NCBI RefSeq assembly: GCF_002288925.2 | Contig: NW_022098043.1 | Coordinates: 9,453,554 to 9,517,553 of the forward strand | Direction: 5' to 3' | Source: Delphinapterus leucas | Taxonomy: Eukaryota; Chordata; Mammalia; Artiodactyla; Monodontidae | DNA: 64,000 bases | Shown here: positions 1 to 11,039 of the stretch, piece by piece | Layout: every line of letters starts with the position of its first letter | Position numbering within the stretch: position 1 is the stretch's first letter | Position numbers and translations under genes: made by a program | The notes under the pieces: generated by a model | The model's database searches: none | What the model was told of the DNA's origin: nothing | What the model saw: the letters and a program-made list of their open reading frames with translations, nothing else

Positions 1-189
1 AACGTGTGGTCCAGCGGAAGTGGGCAGGGGGTGGATTTCTGGCAGGAAGCTTGGTGAGCCCGGGCAGGGAGGCAGGGAAGAGGAGTCATGACGGTACTGA
101 AAGTATTTTGTTGCTTTTTGATCTTATACATGGTTTCTAGTTTTTCTAGTTTCTATTTTACTGTATTTTCTAGTTGAGCAGGCCCTTCA

Positions 190-330
190 CATCCTTTGTC
201 TCATACAGCCCTCGCCACACTCCGTGTGAGCAGACGTTCTCACCCCCATTTTACAGGTGTGGACACTGAGCTTCAGAGCGGGAGTGCTTTACTCAGCCAC
301 ACGGTGACTGATAATAGCAGTGAGCCTTTA
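190..330 (-). mobile_element. MIR SINE fragment
   Basis: The sequence reads like the reverse complement of the MIR core: a CCCCATTTTACAG block, then a stretch like ACTGAGCTTCAGAG, then a CCACACGGTGACT block. Divergence is high, as expected for this old tRNA-derived SINE. Limits are approximate. Confidence 0.6.
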
Positions 331-489
331 CAGACACTTGCTGAACACAGGCTCCCTCCTGCGAACTCGTCCACAGGCCCCGTGGCTCCTGCGGGCCGTG
401 GGCATTTGTCCTCCGTCTTCCCTTCCCTGCGCCTTCACACCCCATCCAGCAGCCAGGGGATGGTGCCTCCTGCACGTTTCCCAAATCTT

Positions 490-1195
490 GGCCCCATCTC
501 GTTAGTGCCGCCACATCCTTTCCCCTGGATGACAGCTATGCCCCCCTTGCTGGTCTCTGCCCCTATTCTTGACCCCTGCGGTCCATCCTCCACAAAGCAG
601 CCAGGGGCAGCTTGCCAGAGTGGGAGTTCGATCCTGTCACTCACCCCCCGCTCCTGCTACAGCCCTTCAGGACTTCCCGTCCTCTTAGAAGAAACTCCGT
701 TTCCTGAACACGGTCCCCCATGCGGGACCCTGTTTCCCACTGTTCTGATCTCTGATCTCATCTCCCAGGGTTCTCCCCCTCACTTTCATCACCCGCTCCT
801 TGCTTCAGACTCAGTGTCCTCCTTCCTCTTCCTTGAACCCGCCAAGGTTGTTCCCACCACAGGACCTTTGCACATGCTCGTCCTCCTGCCTGAACTGCTT
901 TGCCCACATCCAAACATGGTTGTCTCCTTGTCAGTTCAGCCGGCCTTTGCTCACTACCCTGGCTAATGCTGATCTCCAATAGCCTCACTAGGCTTGACTT
1001 TCTTAGTAGCACTTTCCAGCATCTGAAATCATCTGGCTTGTTTCTTCTGTTTTTAGGTTTATGATCTGTTTCCCTGACTTAGAATGTAAATATTCTGAGA
1101 GCAGGGACTTCATCTGTTCTGTTCACTGCTGTAACCCCACTCCCTAGAGTAAAGCCAGCACATAGTAGGTGCTTGATAAATCCGTGATAATTGAC
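490..1195 (+). mobile_element. L2 LINE 3' end
   Basis: A typical L2 tail is visible in order: the GGACCTTTGCACATGCT segment near 863, a segment with GAGAGCAGGGACTTCATCTG near 1098, and the terminal AGCACATAGTAGGTGCTTGAT near 1158. The long open frame over 196-966 runs through it and has no gene-like features. The 5' limit is uncertain. Confidence 0.7.
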
Positions 1196-1427
1196 TGACT
1201 AGGTGACCAAGGTTGTTGGGACCTGAAATGTAAGACATTTCCTCTCTATCAGCCTATCTGGCTTTCTGACCCTGATTCACTGTTGCTGTCAGAGAGCAGA
1301 GGACACTTTGGGCCCAAACCCTGGTGCACATGCTTCTTCATGTAATATTCAAATTATGGACTCCTTGTTATGCACCGGGTGGCCTGCGAGGCCCAGAGGC
1401 AAAAAAGACAAACAAAAAATAAGACCC

Positions 1428-1641
1428 TGGGGCTTCCCTGGTGGCGCAGTGGTTGAGAGTCCGCCTGCCGATGCAGGGGACGCGGGTTCGTGCCCCGGTC
1501 CGGGAAGATACCACATGCCGCGGAGCAGCTGGGCCCGTGAGCCATGGCCGCTGAGCCTGCGCATCCCGAGCCTGTGCTCCGCAGCGGGAGAGGCCACAAC
1601 AGTGAGAGGCCCGCGTACTGCAAAAAAAAAATTTTATAAAT
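1428..1641 (+). mobile_element. CHR-type tRNA-derived SINE (cetacean)
   Basis: The tRNA-like head starts GGGCTTCCCTGGTGGCGCAG and contains a B-box-like GGGTTCGTGCCCC. The body ends in an A-rich tail. Near-identical flanks (AAAAATAAGACCCT at 1414-1427 and AAAAATAGACCCT at 1642-1654) are the target-site duplication. It is internally almost intact, so it is relatively young. Confidence 0.95.
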
Positions 1642-1719
1642 AAAAATAGACCCTCCCTTCAGGGAGCTTAAAACGTAAAGCATAAGATAAGAGAGGTGGA
1701 CAAAGGATTCTAACAAGCT

Positions 1720-1960
1720 GGAGGCCTTTAGTGAGCACGTACTATGTGGTAGGAACATTGCAAACCTTGTTACATTGAATCCTCACGGAATGAATAACTG
1801 TTCGAGGGAGGATGGGATAAATCCTCCCAAAATCCCAGCACAGTGGGGACTCGCCTCCGGTGACAGCTGGGGAAGGGGAGGTATGCTGAGGATGGTGACT
1901 CGCCCGAAGCCACTCAGCTGGTGAGCGGCAGAGCTGGATTCAAATTCAGCTCTACTGAAA
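1720..1960 (-). mobile_element. MIR SINE
   Basis: Reverse MIR order is seen: GTGAGCACGTACTATGTGGT near 1731, then a CCACTCAGCTGGTGAGCGGC block near 1910, then a GGATTCAAATTCAG block. It lies just beyond the SINE ending at 1641. Confidence 0.7.
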
Positions 1961-2489
1961 TCTACTCTGAAACCTGTATCTACCAGAGAGCAGTAGGTCA
2001 AGTCTGATTGGAATGGGGAGGATGCGACTGAGCGGAGTCTAGGAGGGGAAGGTGTGGGCCAGGGGAAGTGGGCAGGCAGGGGGCCCAGGAACTGCGGTGG
2101 GGAGGCACGGAAGAGCAGGACAGTCATAGCAAAGGGAGTGGCTTTCCTGGGGCATTCAGGGGAGGAAGGAAGGGAGATGAGGGGGGAAGGTGGCCTGGCC
2201 AGACCCTTGTCGTTTGTCTTAGCATCATGGCGGCACCGTGGGGTGACAAAGGGAGTGCTACAAAGGGTAGAAGTCAAACCCCAGCAAACTGGTCCTGAGG
2301 GTCAGATGCTGGTGTGTTGAGGGGGTGTCTCCTCTAAACTCAGGTCCACTCCAGGGGTTTGGGGGGATGGGGAGGACAGGAGAGGCCAACGAGAAAACGA
2401 TGTAATCGGGAGAGAATTTGAGGCTTAGATCTGTAAGGCTGGGAAGCAGTAGCCTTGCTTGGTGCTTTGAACAAGGGGTGGTGGGCGCT

Positions 2490-2700
2490 CTGGCTTTTGG
2501 AGTTGCCAGACCTGAGTTCTGATCCTGCCATTTCTGGACTGTGGTCTTTGTGTGCCAGACGGTCCTGAGTCTGGAATCTTCATCAAGAGAATAACAGGAA
2601 TTCCCATTGCCATGAGGACTAAAGATCTTAACAAACATAATGTGCCCAGAACAATGGCTGGAGCAGCGTTTAAACACTCAATAAAGATTAGTTTCTAAGC
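2490..2700 (+). mobile_element. MIR SINE
   Basis: Forward MIR order: a GACCTGAGTTCTGATCCTGCC head-side block near 2510 and a terminal CACTCAATAAAGATTAG near 2677. The middle is diverged. Confidence 0.55.
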
Positions 2701-2706
2701 CCACCA

Positions 2707-2727
2707 CCCCCTCCCCTCCCCTGCCCC
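2707..2727 (-). other. G-quadruplex motif
   Basis: Four runs of at least four C on the plus strand (2707-2711, 2713-2716, 2718-2721, 2724-2727) are separated by loops of one or two bases. The minus strand therefore carries a very strong canonical quadruplex motif. No promoter or gene is evident next to it. Confidence 0.6.
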
Positions 2728-3159
2728 ACGGGAAACCCTAAAGGGGTTGCAAACAGACTGACTTGCCTGAGGAGGCCAGGTTGCTCCTGTAAAGGGGCAA
2801 AGTGGTTGGGTGGGGCTCTGGGGAACTATGTAGCCTGAACATTTTTTTCAAGAGAGGCTAGAAATATGGATTTTAAACCTCCCACAGCTACGGTGCAAAA
2901 ACCCCCTCACCTCCCCAAATAAAACACCCATGGTCCCCGAGGCTGCCAGTCTGCAAACCCTCTCTGAGCACCTGGCTGAAGAGACTTGGGGGCACCTTCT
3001 GAGATTAGGGTGGGGAGCACGGGGGTGGGGGCTGGATCAGTCCAGGGTGTTTGAGGCATAGAGGACTGTTAACTGATGTCTTACTGAGGGAGAAAATCTT
3101 CATTGACCTGGTCAAGATCACAGTCAGAACAAGTCACATAGTGAGACTGGGACTGAAAG

Positions 3160-3310
3160 ATGATGAGGTCTGGGAGCAGAAAGCAGGAACCTGGCCTTGG
3201 CTCTGGACAAGATTGCTGTGTGACCTTGGGCAAGCCCCTTGCCCTCTCTGAGCTTCTGTGACATGAGCGAAGAGGCTCTATCAACCGTTCTGGCATTCTA
3301 GGCTTTGATG
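3160..3310 (+). mobile_element. MIR SINE fragment
   Basis: Contains TGTGTGACCTTGGGCAAGCC near 3218 followed by a CTCTGAGCTTCTGTGACAT block, the central MIR signature. Confidence 0.6.
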
Positions 3311-3679
3311 GGGTGGGCACCTGGTCTCTACCCCTGAGCAGATGGTAGGGGAGGACTCCGGGGTGAGAGCCCTGCCTCTCTTCTTGGGTCCTGGGAACAG
3401 CAGGAGGTCTAATCTGCTGTTGACATTCCGCTGGGTCTAGGGGCTTGGGTTTCTCCTGGCCTGTGTGATCCCCCGGCCCCTTGCAGCAGGCGAATGCTGG
3501 GATGGAGCACTTGCTCCGTGTCACTCTGGGGTGGATTAGGGACCCTGGGGCCAGGGGATTGGGGGTGCTGAGAAGAGGGCAGTTGGGGGCAGGGCTGAGG
3601 GCCAGCTGCTGGCTGGGGGCTCTTCTTCCTTCTTAGTGTGTTTGTGGGGGATGTGCTCAGGTAACCTGACAGGGCTTTG

Positions 3680-3900
3680 GAGATAACGATTGCTCATACA
3701 AGTCAACAGATGCTAAATGAGCACCTACTATGTGCCAGGGTTAGTAGGAACTCAACAGTCTGCACTATCTCACCATTATTATCGCCATTTGACAGAGGGA
3801 GAAAATGAGGCTCAGAGAGGGGAGATGACTCACCCAAGGTTGTTAGGTGATGGTGGGGTTTGAATACAGGTAGCCAGGCTCTCAAGCCCACACATTTAAC
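3680..3900 (-). mobile_element. MIR SINE
   Basis: Reverse MIR from its 3' end (GAGCACCTACTATGTGCCAG near 3720) through a GAGAAAATGAGGCTCAGAGAG core to a GGTTTGAATACAG block near 3857. Close to full length. Confidence 0.75.
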
Positions 3901-4650
3901 TCACGTGTGCTCACGCGGACCAACACCGAAGGCAGAACACAAGAGCAATGGACGCAGCCAGAGGGGCGTGGCCTGGGCTACGAGGTGGGCATGTGATGGG
4001 GTGGTTGGTGTAGCTCTGAGGGGCCCCCCGGGGAAGCGGGCACTGGTGTCCTGGTGAGCTTCAGCGAGGGGTGGGGGGCACTGAGGGGTCTTCAGTGGGG
4101 TCTGGTTTAAACAGCTCTCTCCCAGCGTGGTTCCTCAGAGGCAGACCTGAGTGGGGCTGTTCTGAAGGCCAAGTCTTGCTTTTTCAGGCGCTGACCCAGG
4201 TGTCCCCATGCTGGGTTCTGAGCATCCGTGGCTGACATCTACAGGGTGAAAAGAGGACCCGCGTTGTTCTGCAAAGACAGTTTCTCCTTGGGCTGCTGAG
4301 CTCCGGCGGTGTCCTCCTTTTCTCTCCCCTCCTCCTTTCTCTCTCTTCCTTTCCCTTCATCCCTCCTCTGGTCTTGGAGCTAAATGAGTGACCGGAGGGC
4401 CCAGACGCAGATGGGCACCACCTCTGTCCCCAGGAAACTCATGATTAGCTGGGAGGGCAAAGATGGGGACTTCAGTTACGGGGTGCTAAGTCTCTAGTTG
4501 AGGCATGCAGGAGGCTGTGGAGGCTGCCGAATAGCCTGGGGCACGTCGCTTCCTGAGACTGAGTTGCTCCGCACCACACCTTCACGGTGGGAGTGAAATG
4601 AGACGTCCTGTAGACAGCACCTCGTGCAGCCCGGCACACCACCTTCATGC
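3901..4650. other. no feature recognised
   Basis: GC-rich DNA with no coding signal, no clear repeat and no RNA gene that I can support. Confidence 0.4.
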
Positions 4651-4678
4651 ATGCACTCATTCACTCATTCATTCATTC
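4651..4678 (+). repeat. (CATT)n microsatellite
   Basis: Short run of CATTCACT and CATTCATT units, slightly impure. Confidence 0.8.
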
Positions 4679-4734
4679 CCGTAGAGGGCCAGGCACTCTT
4701 CCAGGATCTGAGAGCATCACAGGCAACATTACTT

Positions 4735-4925
4735 ATTTAATTACTCGATGCCAGGCATGATGTTAAGATGTTATATTCGTTACCTCATTTGCTTTACACC
4801 GGTCCTCCAAGTGGCAGATACCATTTTCATGCCCATTCTATAGATGGGGCATGGAAAGGTTAGTTCCTAAGTGGCAGAGCTGGGGTTTGAGCCTAGGTCA
4901 GCCTGGAGGCAGAGCTCAAGCCCCA
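4735..4925 (-). mobile_element. MIR SINE
   Basis: Reverse MIR: a CCATTCTATAGATGGGGCATGG core near 4832, a GTGGCAGAGCTGGGGTTTGAG block near 4871 and a 3'-end piece with GATGCCAGGCATGATGT near 4747. Confidence 0.65.
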
Positions 4926-5097
4926 GTCCACACTTCAGCCTTGACCTGGCCCTCAGTCCCACATGCCCTGTGTGGGAATGAAATCTCAGAGTTGGTCTTT
5001 CCTAGGCCTCTAGATTGAAAGCTCCATGAGGCCCAGGACCATGTCTGGTTCTGCTCACCTCCGGAGCCTCTTGACCAGGCACAGTATGTACTTGAGA

Positions 5098-5122
5098 AAT
5101 GAATGGATGGATGGATGAATGA
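5098..5122 (+). repeat. (ATGG)n/(ATGA)n microsatellite
   Basis: Run of ATGGATGGATGGATGAATGA at the end of a diverged L2-like tail. Confidence 0.8.
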
Positions 5123-5794
5123 TCGCACAGGCCAAGTCTCTCGGGAGTCCTGGAGGGAACCCTGTGGGCCATTCTCGGGGCAGGCTCTGGGCCCAGGGAT
5201 CCTCTGCCTTGTGGCTTGGCTGTGGAGGACGATCTGTCTGGCCTCTCCACTCCCCAGCCTCCTCCAGGACTTACGGGGCTTGTGGATATGGGCCCGTGGC
5301 GGGATCCAGAGGGCCCTGGATAGAATATCGGTGGCTGAGCCCTTGAAAATCTGATCTCACCCCAGCCCACCTCCTCAAGGTTCCCCCAAGACCATCAATC
5401 AGCAGCAAGACATGATCGTATTTTATAGCCAGGCCGGGGGGGGGGCATGAAACCCAAGCCCCCGCTCTGCCTGGGGTCCTGCTTGCCTATAAGGATCAAG
5501 GCAAACCCGGGCAGAACCTTAACCCTTTGTGGTCCTGTTCCTACCAGTGGTGGGCACAGCTCTCCCACAGACCCTGCCAAACTAGGTCCTTCAGGGTAAT
5601 GGAGGGACTTAACGGAAAGGTGTGTAGGTGTTCTGGGGTCTTGGCTGCCCCCAGGGACTTGCAGGAAGGCCTCTGGATTAAGGTCTGCCCATTTGAAGCT
5701 GTGTGAGCTCAGGTGGGTTGCCTCCCCTCTCTGGGCTCACTCGTCAGCTCTAATCTGGGAATCCCAACAGCTTCCTGCTTATCTTATTAGGGGT
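5123..5794. other. no feature recognised
   Basis: GC-rich sequence. A G homopolymer lies near 5438. No repeat or exon is supported. Confidence 0.4.
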
Positions 5795-5809
5795 TATCCT
5801 ACTGTCTTT

Positions 5810-6021
5810 TTTTTTTTTTTTTTTTTTTGTGGTATGCGGGCCTCTCACTATTGTGGTCTCTCCTGTTGCGGAGCACAGGCTCCGGACACGCAGGCTCAGC
5901 GGCCATGGCTCACAGGTCCAGCCGCTCTGCAGCATGTGGGATCTTCTCGGACTGGGGCACGAACCCGTGTCCCCTGCATCGGCAGGCGGACTCTCAACCA
6001 CTGCGCCACCAGGGAAGCCCC
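5810..6021 (-). mobile_element. CHR-type tRNA-derived SINE
   Basis: Minus-strand copy starting with a poly-T (tail complement) and ending at a CACCAGGGAAGCCCC head. A perfect target-site duplication TATCCTACTGTCTTT flanks it at 5795-5809 and 6022-6036. Confidence 0.96.
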
Positions 6022-6139
6022 TATCCTACTGTCTTTAACAAGGGTGAATATTGATTCTTGGTCTTGGGCCCCACGGTCTTTACAACAGGGTCCTTCCTGG
6101 ACCCCTGGTGTAGTTTATCCGTAGTAAGAGACTCTTACC

Positions 6140-6260
6140 TCTCTCAAGGATTGGTATTTCCATTTTACAGACAGGGAAGCTGAGGCCCAGATAACAGTTT
6201 CCATTACCCCGGATCACAGCCAGTTGCACAGCTGGTGGACTTGGATTGAGGGAGTAGAGA
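6140..6260 (-). mobile_element. MIR SINE fragment
   Basis: CCATTTTACAGACAGGGAAG followed by a CTGAGGCCCAGATAACAG block, the reverse MIR core. Confidence 0.6.
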
Positions 6261-6439
6261 AGCTTGAAGTTGGCCTGAAGGTGTTGCCCCAGCTCAGAAC
6301 CCTCAGGAGTGACCTGGGATGAAGATCACATGGGCTTCTGTAGAACCAAGGCTGGTGGGAGAAACCCCAGGGTGAAGGGACTTGTTAACATTACGAAGGA
6401 GGTCTGCTGACACCCCCCAGCTTTAGGGTGAGCCAGTCC

Positions 6440-6550
6440 TCAGCTGGGAACCTTGCCTAGGTGACCTTGGAGCCTAATTTTATCATCCTTGAATGAGAAG
6501 AATAATATCACCTTGCCTAGTTATCTTGAAACTTAAAATAATGACCACTC
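6440..6550 (+). mobile_element. MIR-like fragment
   Basis: A weak forward MIR match: an AGGTGACCTTGGAGCC block, then TTATCATCCTTGAATGAGAA, then an ATAATATCACCTTGCC block. Confidence 0.4.
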
Positions 6551-7164
6551 CCAACTGCTCCCTACTCAATGGACCCTCAGTTATCACGGGGCTACGCCAG
6601 TAGGGGCTGAGCATCCCGTCACTGAGGGGTATTCAAGCAGACTATGGTTACGAGGTAGGGAGGCGTCTTGGGGAAGGGGTTGAACCAGGTGACCCTGAAA
6701 ACCCCTTTCAGTCCTGATGGGGGCAGCGGTGTGAGTGGCAGGGAGGTGCTTCCTCTGGTGTCCAGTAACCAGCTCCTGGAATTGCAGAGATCATTTTGGC
6801 AGCAGGGGGTGGGGAGGGCTCTAGGAACAGTTTCCTCAGGTGGACGAGGCTCTGGGGACGCAAGTGTCACACCAACAGCTGGACGTGCTGGGTTGATGGA
6901 TGGCTGTTAGAAAATCAATTTTCTGAAGCCCAGTCAGTGGGGTGGGCGGCTGGCCTTGGGGAGACTTGGGCTGCTGTCGGGAGGGGTTCTGTGCCCTGCA
7001 GGTGGAGTTCAGCCCCCTCCCCAGCTCCAGAGGCCCTTCTAGGGGTCACCTCCCCTGTCTCTTCATTGGGCTGGGCCTCAGGCTTAGAGACCCTCCCCTG
7101 CCCCCTTTCTGGGCTCATGGGGAGGAAAAGAAACCAAGTCCTCATGGGAGGGTCAAGCCATCTG
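6551..7164. other. no feature recognised
   Basis: Unique-looking GC-rich DNA. Overlapping open frames on both strands are short, without domains or codon bias that I can see. Confidence 0.4.
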
Positions 7165-7260
7165 GCACCTAGTTCCAGCTCCGCCTCTGATGGGCTGTGT
7201 GAGCTCTCTGGGCCTCAGTTTCCCCATCTGTAAGTACAGGGAATAGGGCTAAATTTCCCC
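7165..7260 (+). mobile_element. MIR SINE fragment
   Basis: Contains GGGCCTCAGTTTCCCCATCT, the classic MIR central motif, followed by a GTAAGTACAGGGAATAGG block. Confidence 0.65.
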
Positions 7261-7279
7261 CACTTCCCAGGGACCAGTA

Positions 7280-7710
7280 AGCCAGATCCTCCTTATGCTT
7301 CAGTCTCAGTTTAAACATCATCTCTTCATTTTAATTTAATTTTATTTTTGGCCACACCGCGTGGCATGCAGGATTTTGCTCCCCCACCAGGGATTGAACC
7401 CACGTCCCCTGCAGTAGAAGTGCAGAGTCTTAGCCCCTGGACCACCAGGGAAGTCCCATAAACATCATCTCTTTAGAGAGATGGCCCCTCCCCTCCAACC
7501 ACCCTAAGGCAACCATCCTTAGCAGCCTGCTCGCTTTTCCCTGGCTATCAGCACAGACCCAGGGGCTTTATCCATGCCTGTCCCTCCCATGAGGAGACGA
7601 ACTCCATAAGGAAAGGAGCTATGTTGAAGGAGATGCTGTTGTGTCTCCAGGGCCTACACTGTTGTGTCTAGCACATAATGGGTCCTCAGTCAATGATTGT
7701 TGAAGGAATG
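7280..7710 (+). mobile_element. L2 LINE 3' end, split by a SINE
   Basis: The L2 text CTCAGTTTAAACATCATCTC resumes after the SINE at 7459 as a second copy of the target site, then continues through a GAACTCCATAAGGAAAGGAG block to the terminal TAGCACATAATGGGTCCTCA near 7671. The SINE at 7327-7458 is nested in it. Confidence 0.75.
7327..7458 (-). mobile_element. short CHR-1-like tRNA SINE
   Basis: Short form without the GC-rich CHR body: a head complement ending CACCAGGGAAGTCCC and a GGCCACACCGCGTGGCATGC end. The duplication TAAACATCATCTCTT is present at 7312-7326 and 7459-7473. Confidence 0.92.
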
Positions 7711-8094
7711 AATCAGTGGCAGGCCCTCTGCTAAGCGCTCTGGAGGCCCAAGAAAACAATGACAAGTTTCTGTCTTCAGGGAGCTAAGATGGGGGTGGGG
7801 CGGTGTTCCCAAAGTGCTTTGATTCTGAAGCAGCGAACAGGCCAAGGAGGGAGGTGACCTGGAGCGTGGTGTGGGATGAGGGCCAAGAGCTGACGGGGAT
7901 GGGCTGGGGGGGGACCGCTGCATCTTGGCCCCTGGGGTTTTACAGGAGCACGGGCATTGCGATGGCCAAGTGGAAGTTCAGCCCTGGAAGCAGGGCCGGG
8001 AGTCATAGGTCCCTCCTGCTGGACCAGGCGCTCCTGGCTTTCTTCGGCTTTTGCTCAGAGCCTTTGGCATTGTTTGAGTTCCTTCTTTTGGGAG

Positions 8095-8210
8095 GCCGCG
8101 GGATAGGGCATAGCGTCTGGCCTGAAACGCCCAGGTTTCAATCCCACTCACTCTGGGTGACCCTGGGGCAAGTTGTTAATTTCCCTTTTACACCCCTTCT
8201 GTGACCCCAC
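8095..8210 (+). mobile_element. MIR SINE fragment
   Basis: Forward MIR head: GGTTTCAATCCCACTCACTC followed by a GTGACCCTGGGGCAAGTTGT block. Confidence 0.6.
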
Positions 8211-8519
8211 AGGGGGTTGTGAACAGAGATCCAGAGATCCACGTGTAAACCATCGGCAGGCATTTTCTCTGGCACTTAGCACTCAGCGGTCCAGTTCTCA
8301 AGGATCAAAAGCACATTCACACCCATAACTCAGCAGGGAAAAGTGAGGCCCAGGAAGAACTCCTGCATTTATGCAATATTTACTTGAATGCCTGACTCAG
8401 TGGCACATGAGTTGGGGAAAAGCCCTCCTCCCCCGCTGCCTAATTTCTCTGCTTTTGACTCGGTTTTTCAGCAACTCCACTGGAACCCCACATCCGCCCT
8501 TGATAAACCTAGGCTTGTA

Positions 8520-8640
8520 GAAAACAGACCTGGAAGGGGCCTATCTTAGAGGTCTGTGGCCCATCAATCCATTTGGCAGATGAGAAAGTAAAGCCCGGAG
8601 AGTTCCGCCCGGCCAGAAGTGGACAGAGCCCAGGGGAGAC
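8520..8640 (-). mobile_element. MIR SINE fragment
   Basis: Weak reverse MIR core around CCATTTGGCAGATGAGAAAG. Confidence 0.45.
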
Positions 8641-9329
8641 AGAGCAGGTCACGATGTACCCTGAGCAGGAAACCACCCCGGGGAGCTGTTGGTGTCTCCT
8701 GACCGTGCCTGGGGACAGGCAAATGAAGGGTGGGGGACGGGCAAATGGAACGGGGGTGGGGGCTGGACAGCACCGTGGAAGGTCTTTTCTTCTTCTCTCT
8801 CTCTTTTGTCCTAAAAAAGAAAAAAAAGAAAGAAAAATCCCGGATCTCCCACGACTTGGAAAAATGGCCTGAATCCTGTGTCTGGCTCCGGAACATTTTA
8901 CGGCCCTTTCCAGCCAGGGATGTGAAGCCCCTGGTGACATGAGCTCCCTTGTTCCACAGCCCTGGCCGGGGAGGGCCCATCCATCTTCCCCAGCTGGCAG
9001 CCGCGTGTGGGAAAGGCCCCACTGGCGGGGATGCCACCTGTTGCCCTCACTCTCCCTAAGCTGGCTGTTTCAGTCCTTCATGGAGGCCGTGATGGGGGAG
9101 GGCCCTGGGGGGACCTCTGTCCCCGTTGCAGACCCTGAGCACCACCAGAATTGCCCAGGTGATGAGGCTGCCATGCAAGTCAAGGTCTGTCCAAGGCCCG
9201 GGCTCTTCGGCGGCTGTACCACACTGCATCCCTCCCAGAAAAGGTGGTGGGCCCTGGAGCATCCCCAGAGGGGGAGGGAGCCAGCGCTGGCCGGGTAGGG
9301 GAGGCAGACATGTCGGTGGCAGTGACAGT
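8641..9329. other. no feature recognised
   Basis: GC-rich sequence with a purine-rich A/G tract near 8814-8840. Several overlapping frames are open, none convincing as an exon. Confidence 0.4.
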
Positions 9330-9660
9330 GCAGTGGGAAGCACAGGCAGCGAGGGAAGAGCAACCTAGGCTGAAGGAACAGCCTCTGCGAAGGCCCAGAG
9401 ACCCAGCAGGGCAGTATGTGTTTGGGGAACTTTGTACAGGGTGTGAGGCAGGGAGGGACGCAGTCTCGGCCGGGGATGTAGGAATGGCCTTGATTGCGGA
9501 GCCAGGACCATGCACTTGGACGAGTCCTGAAGACAATGGGAGTTACTGAGGGTTCTAAGAGCCGGAGAGAGACATGCTCAGATCTGCACCAAGAACTGCT
9601 CTGCTTCCAGGGTGGAGGAGGGATTGAAGATGGACAACGAGGCAGAGATTGAATGGAGCC
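9330..9660 (-). mobile_element. L2 LINE fragment
   Basis: Reads as reverse L2: a GAACAGCCTCTGCGAAGGCCC segment near 9377, a GTGTTTGGGGAACTTTGTAC segment near 9418 and a GACATGCTCAGATCTGCACC segment near 9571. The 239-residue minus frame at 9070-9789 runs over it and is not a gene. Confidence 0.6.
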
Positions 9661-9799
9661 AGATGCACACGGGCTCACGCCCAGCCTGGACACCCCTAAC
9701 CGTTGTCCCCTCGGCCAGCCACCTCTCCTGTTTCCCCACCATTGGAGTGAGGGGGTTGGACAGGCAAGATGTGGAAGACCTTGGACCAATGCAAGCTAT

Positions 9800-9965
9800 T
9801 CCCCAGAGGTGCCGTCACTCGGCGCTGGGAACAAGTGTCTTGACTCCCTGAGCCTCAGTTTCCCTGTTTATAAAGCATCAAACTCACAAGCAAGTTGGAA
9901 GCACCAGCTCACTCATTGGAAGGTGCCTAGCACTGGGCTTGGCACATACTAGGTGATCAAGGTTG
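9800..9965 (+). mobile_element. MIR SINE
   Basis: Forward MIR: CCTGAGCCTCAGTTTCCCTG near 9847 and the terminal GGCACATACTAGGTGATCAA near 9941. Confidence 0.7.
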
Positions 9966-9969
9966 GAGA

Positions 9970-10650
9970 ATTTCTTCTGCTTTAAGCCCCTCCCAGGTTG
10001 AAATTGCTCTATTTCTGTGATGACTGTTATTGGGGCTTTCCTAGGGAAACAAGGCAGGGGCGTTGAAGGAAAATGGTGCCCCAGGGAGCCCTGAGTGGGG
10101 TGGAGGGAGAGGGTCGGAGCTCTGGAAGGGCCACTCAAGTTTCAGAGATCCGGGGACCTGCAGAGCTCCTAGGAATTTTCCCAGGCCAGGAGGCAGGCAG
10201 CTGGAAGCCATCCGTCCCAGGGAAGGAGAGAGGATCAGGGGTTCTGCCAAGGTCTTTTGCTGGGAACAAGAACTGGGGAGGGGAGCTGGATTCTCCCGTC
10301 CAGCCTGGAAAGACGAAACCCTTCTGCCGGGGCAGCTGCTCGTGGGGATGCCAAAAACCCAACGGCCGGCCCCTGGGCTCTCCTGGGGCTGTGACCGAGT
10401 TAAGGGGGCTGTTTGGAGCCCTGAAAGCCAGGGGAGCAGACCTGGAATCTAGCACCTTCTGAGTCTGAACAGCCTCTGGCATAGACCTGGCCTGGGTGGA
10501 GGCCCAAGGACATTGCCCCTGGGGTGCTGAGGTTTCTCTTGGGTAGCCAGGGCCCCACAGACCGGGAGATGGGGAGGTGGGAGACAGTGGGGGTGAGAGT
10601 CCCACTTTGGAGCTGGCCAAAGTGGGGAGCCCAAGTTCAAGGTCATCACA
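9970..10650. other. no feature recognised
   Basis: GC-rich unique-looking sequence. Open frames overlap on several frames, which is typical of GC-rich non-coding DNA. Confidence 0.4.
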
Positions 10651-10654
10651 GGGT

Positions 10655-10760
10655 CAGTATTCTCTACCCTGCAAGGATGTTGTGAAGATTAGAGATAATA
10701 CATGGGGAGCACCAGCACGTAGTAGGTGTTCAGTAGATGCTAATTATATTACTGGAGGGG
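10655..10760 (+). mobile_element. MIR 3' end
   Basis: GGATGTTGTGAAGATTAGAG, then an AGCACGTAGTAGGTGTTCAG block and a short terminal TTATATTA. Confidence 0.65.
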
Positions 10761-10761
10761 A

Positions 10762-10950
10762 TATAGACTAGTGATTAAGAGCGCAGGCTGAGACTGGCTT
10801 TCTGGGTTCAAATCTTGCCCCTGCCACTTCCTCGCTCTGTTAATGTTACCATTTCCTGAGCCTCAATTTCCTCATGGGATGCACTTGAGACACTGCCTGG
10901 CAAGGCAGTGAGCCCTCCGTAAGCACTAGCTGTTATTATCATGCTTGTTG
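10762..10950 (+). mobile_element. MIR SINE
   Basis: Near full-length forward MIR starting TAGACTAGTGATTAAGAGCG, through GGGTTCAAATCTTGCCCCTG and a CCTCAATTTCCTCATG core. It follows head-to-tail after the previous MIR piece. Confidence 0.75.
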
Positions 10951-11039
10951 CTACAAACGCCCTATGAATACTTTGGGCCCAGACCTACAGAATGAGGACA
11001 TTCTTTTTTTTTTCTTGCCAACCCTAGTAACAATAAGAG

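Noticed and set aside
196..966. 256-residue plus-strand open frame
   Set aside because: It runs through MIR and L2 sequence, is Pro/Ser-rich as expected of GC-rich non-coding DNA, and has no domain or splice context.
1428..1500. tRNA gene-like head with a B box (GGGTTCGTGCCCC)
   Set aside because: It is the tRNA-derived head of a SINE, repeated in many copies with target duplications. No complete cloverleaf with a 3' acceptor pairing.
1308..1643. Recurring peptide-like frames (VESPPADAGDTGSCPGPGRS and its complements) at many sites
   Set aside because: All come from CHR SINE copies read in various frames. They are not a protein family.
8573..8872. Exon-like frames around the purine tract
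   Set aside because: Frames are open on both strands in the same place and include a low-complexity Lys/Glu stretch from an A/G tract.
9070..9789. 239-residue minus-strand open frame
   Set aside because: It overlaps a reverse L2 fragment and competes with long frames on the other strand. No recognisable domain.
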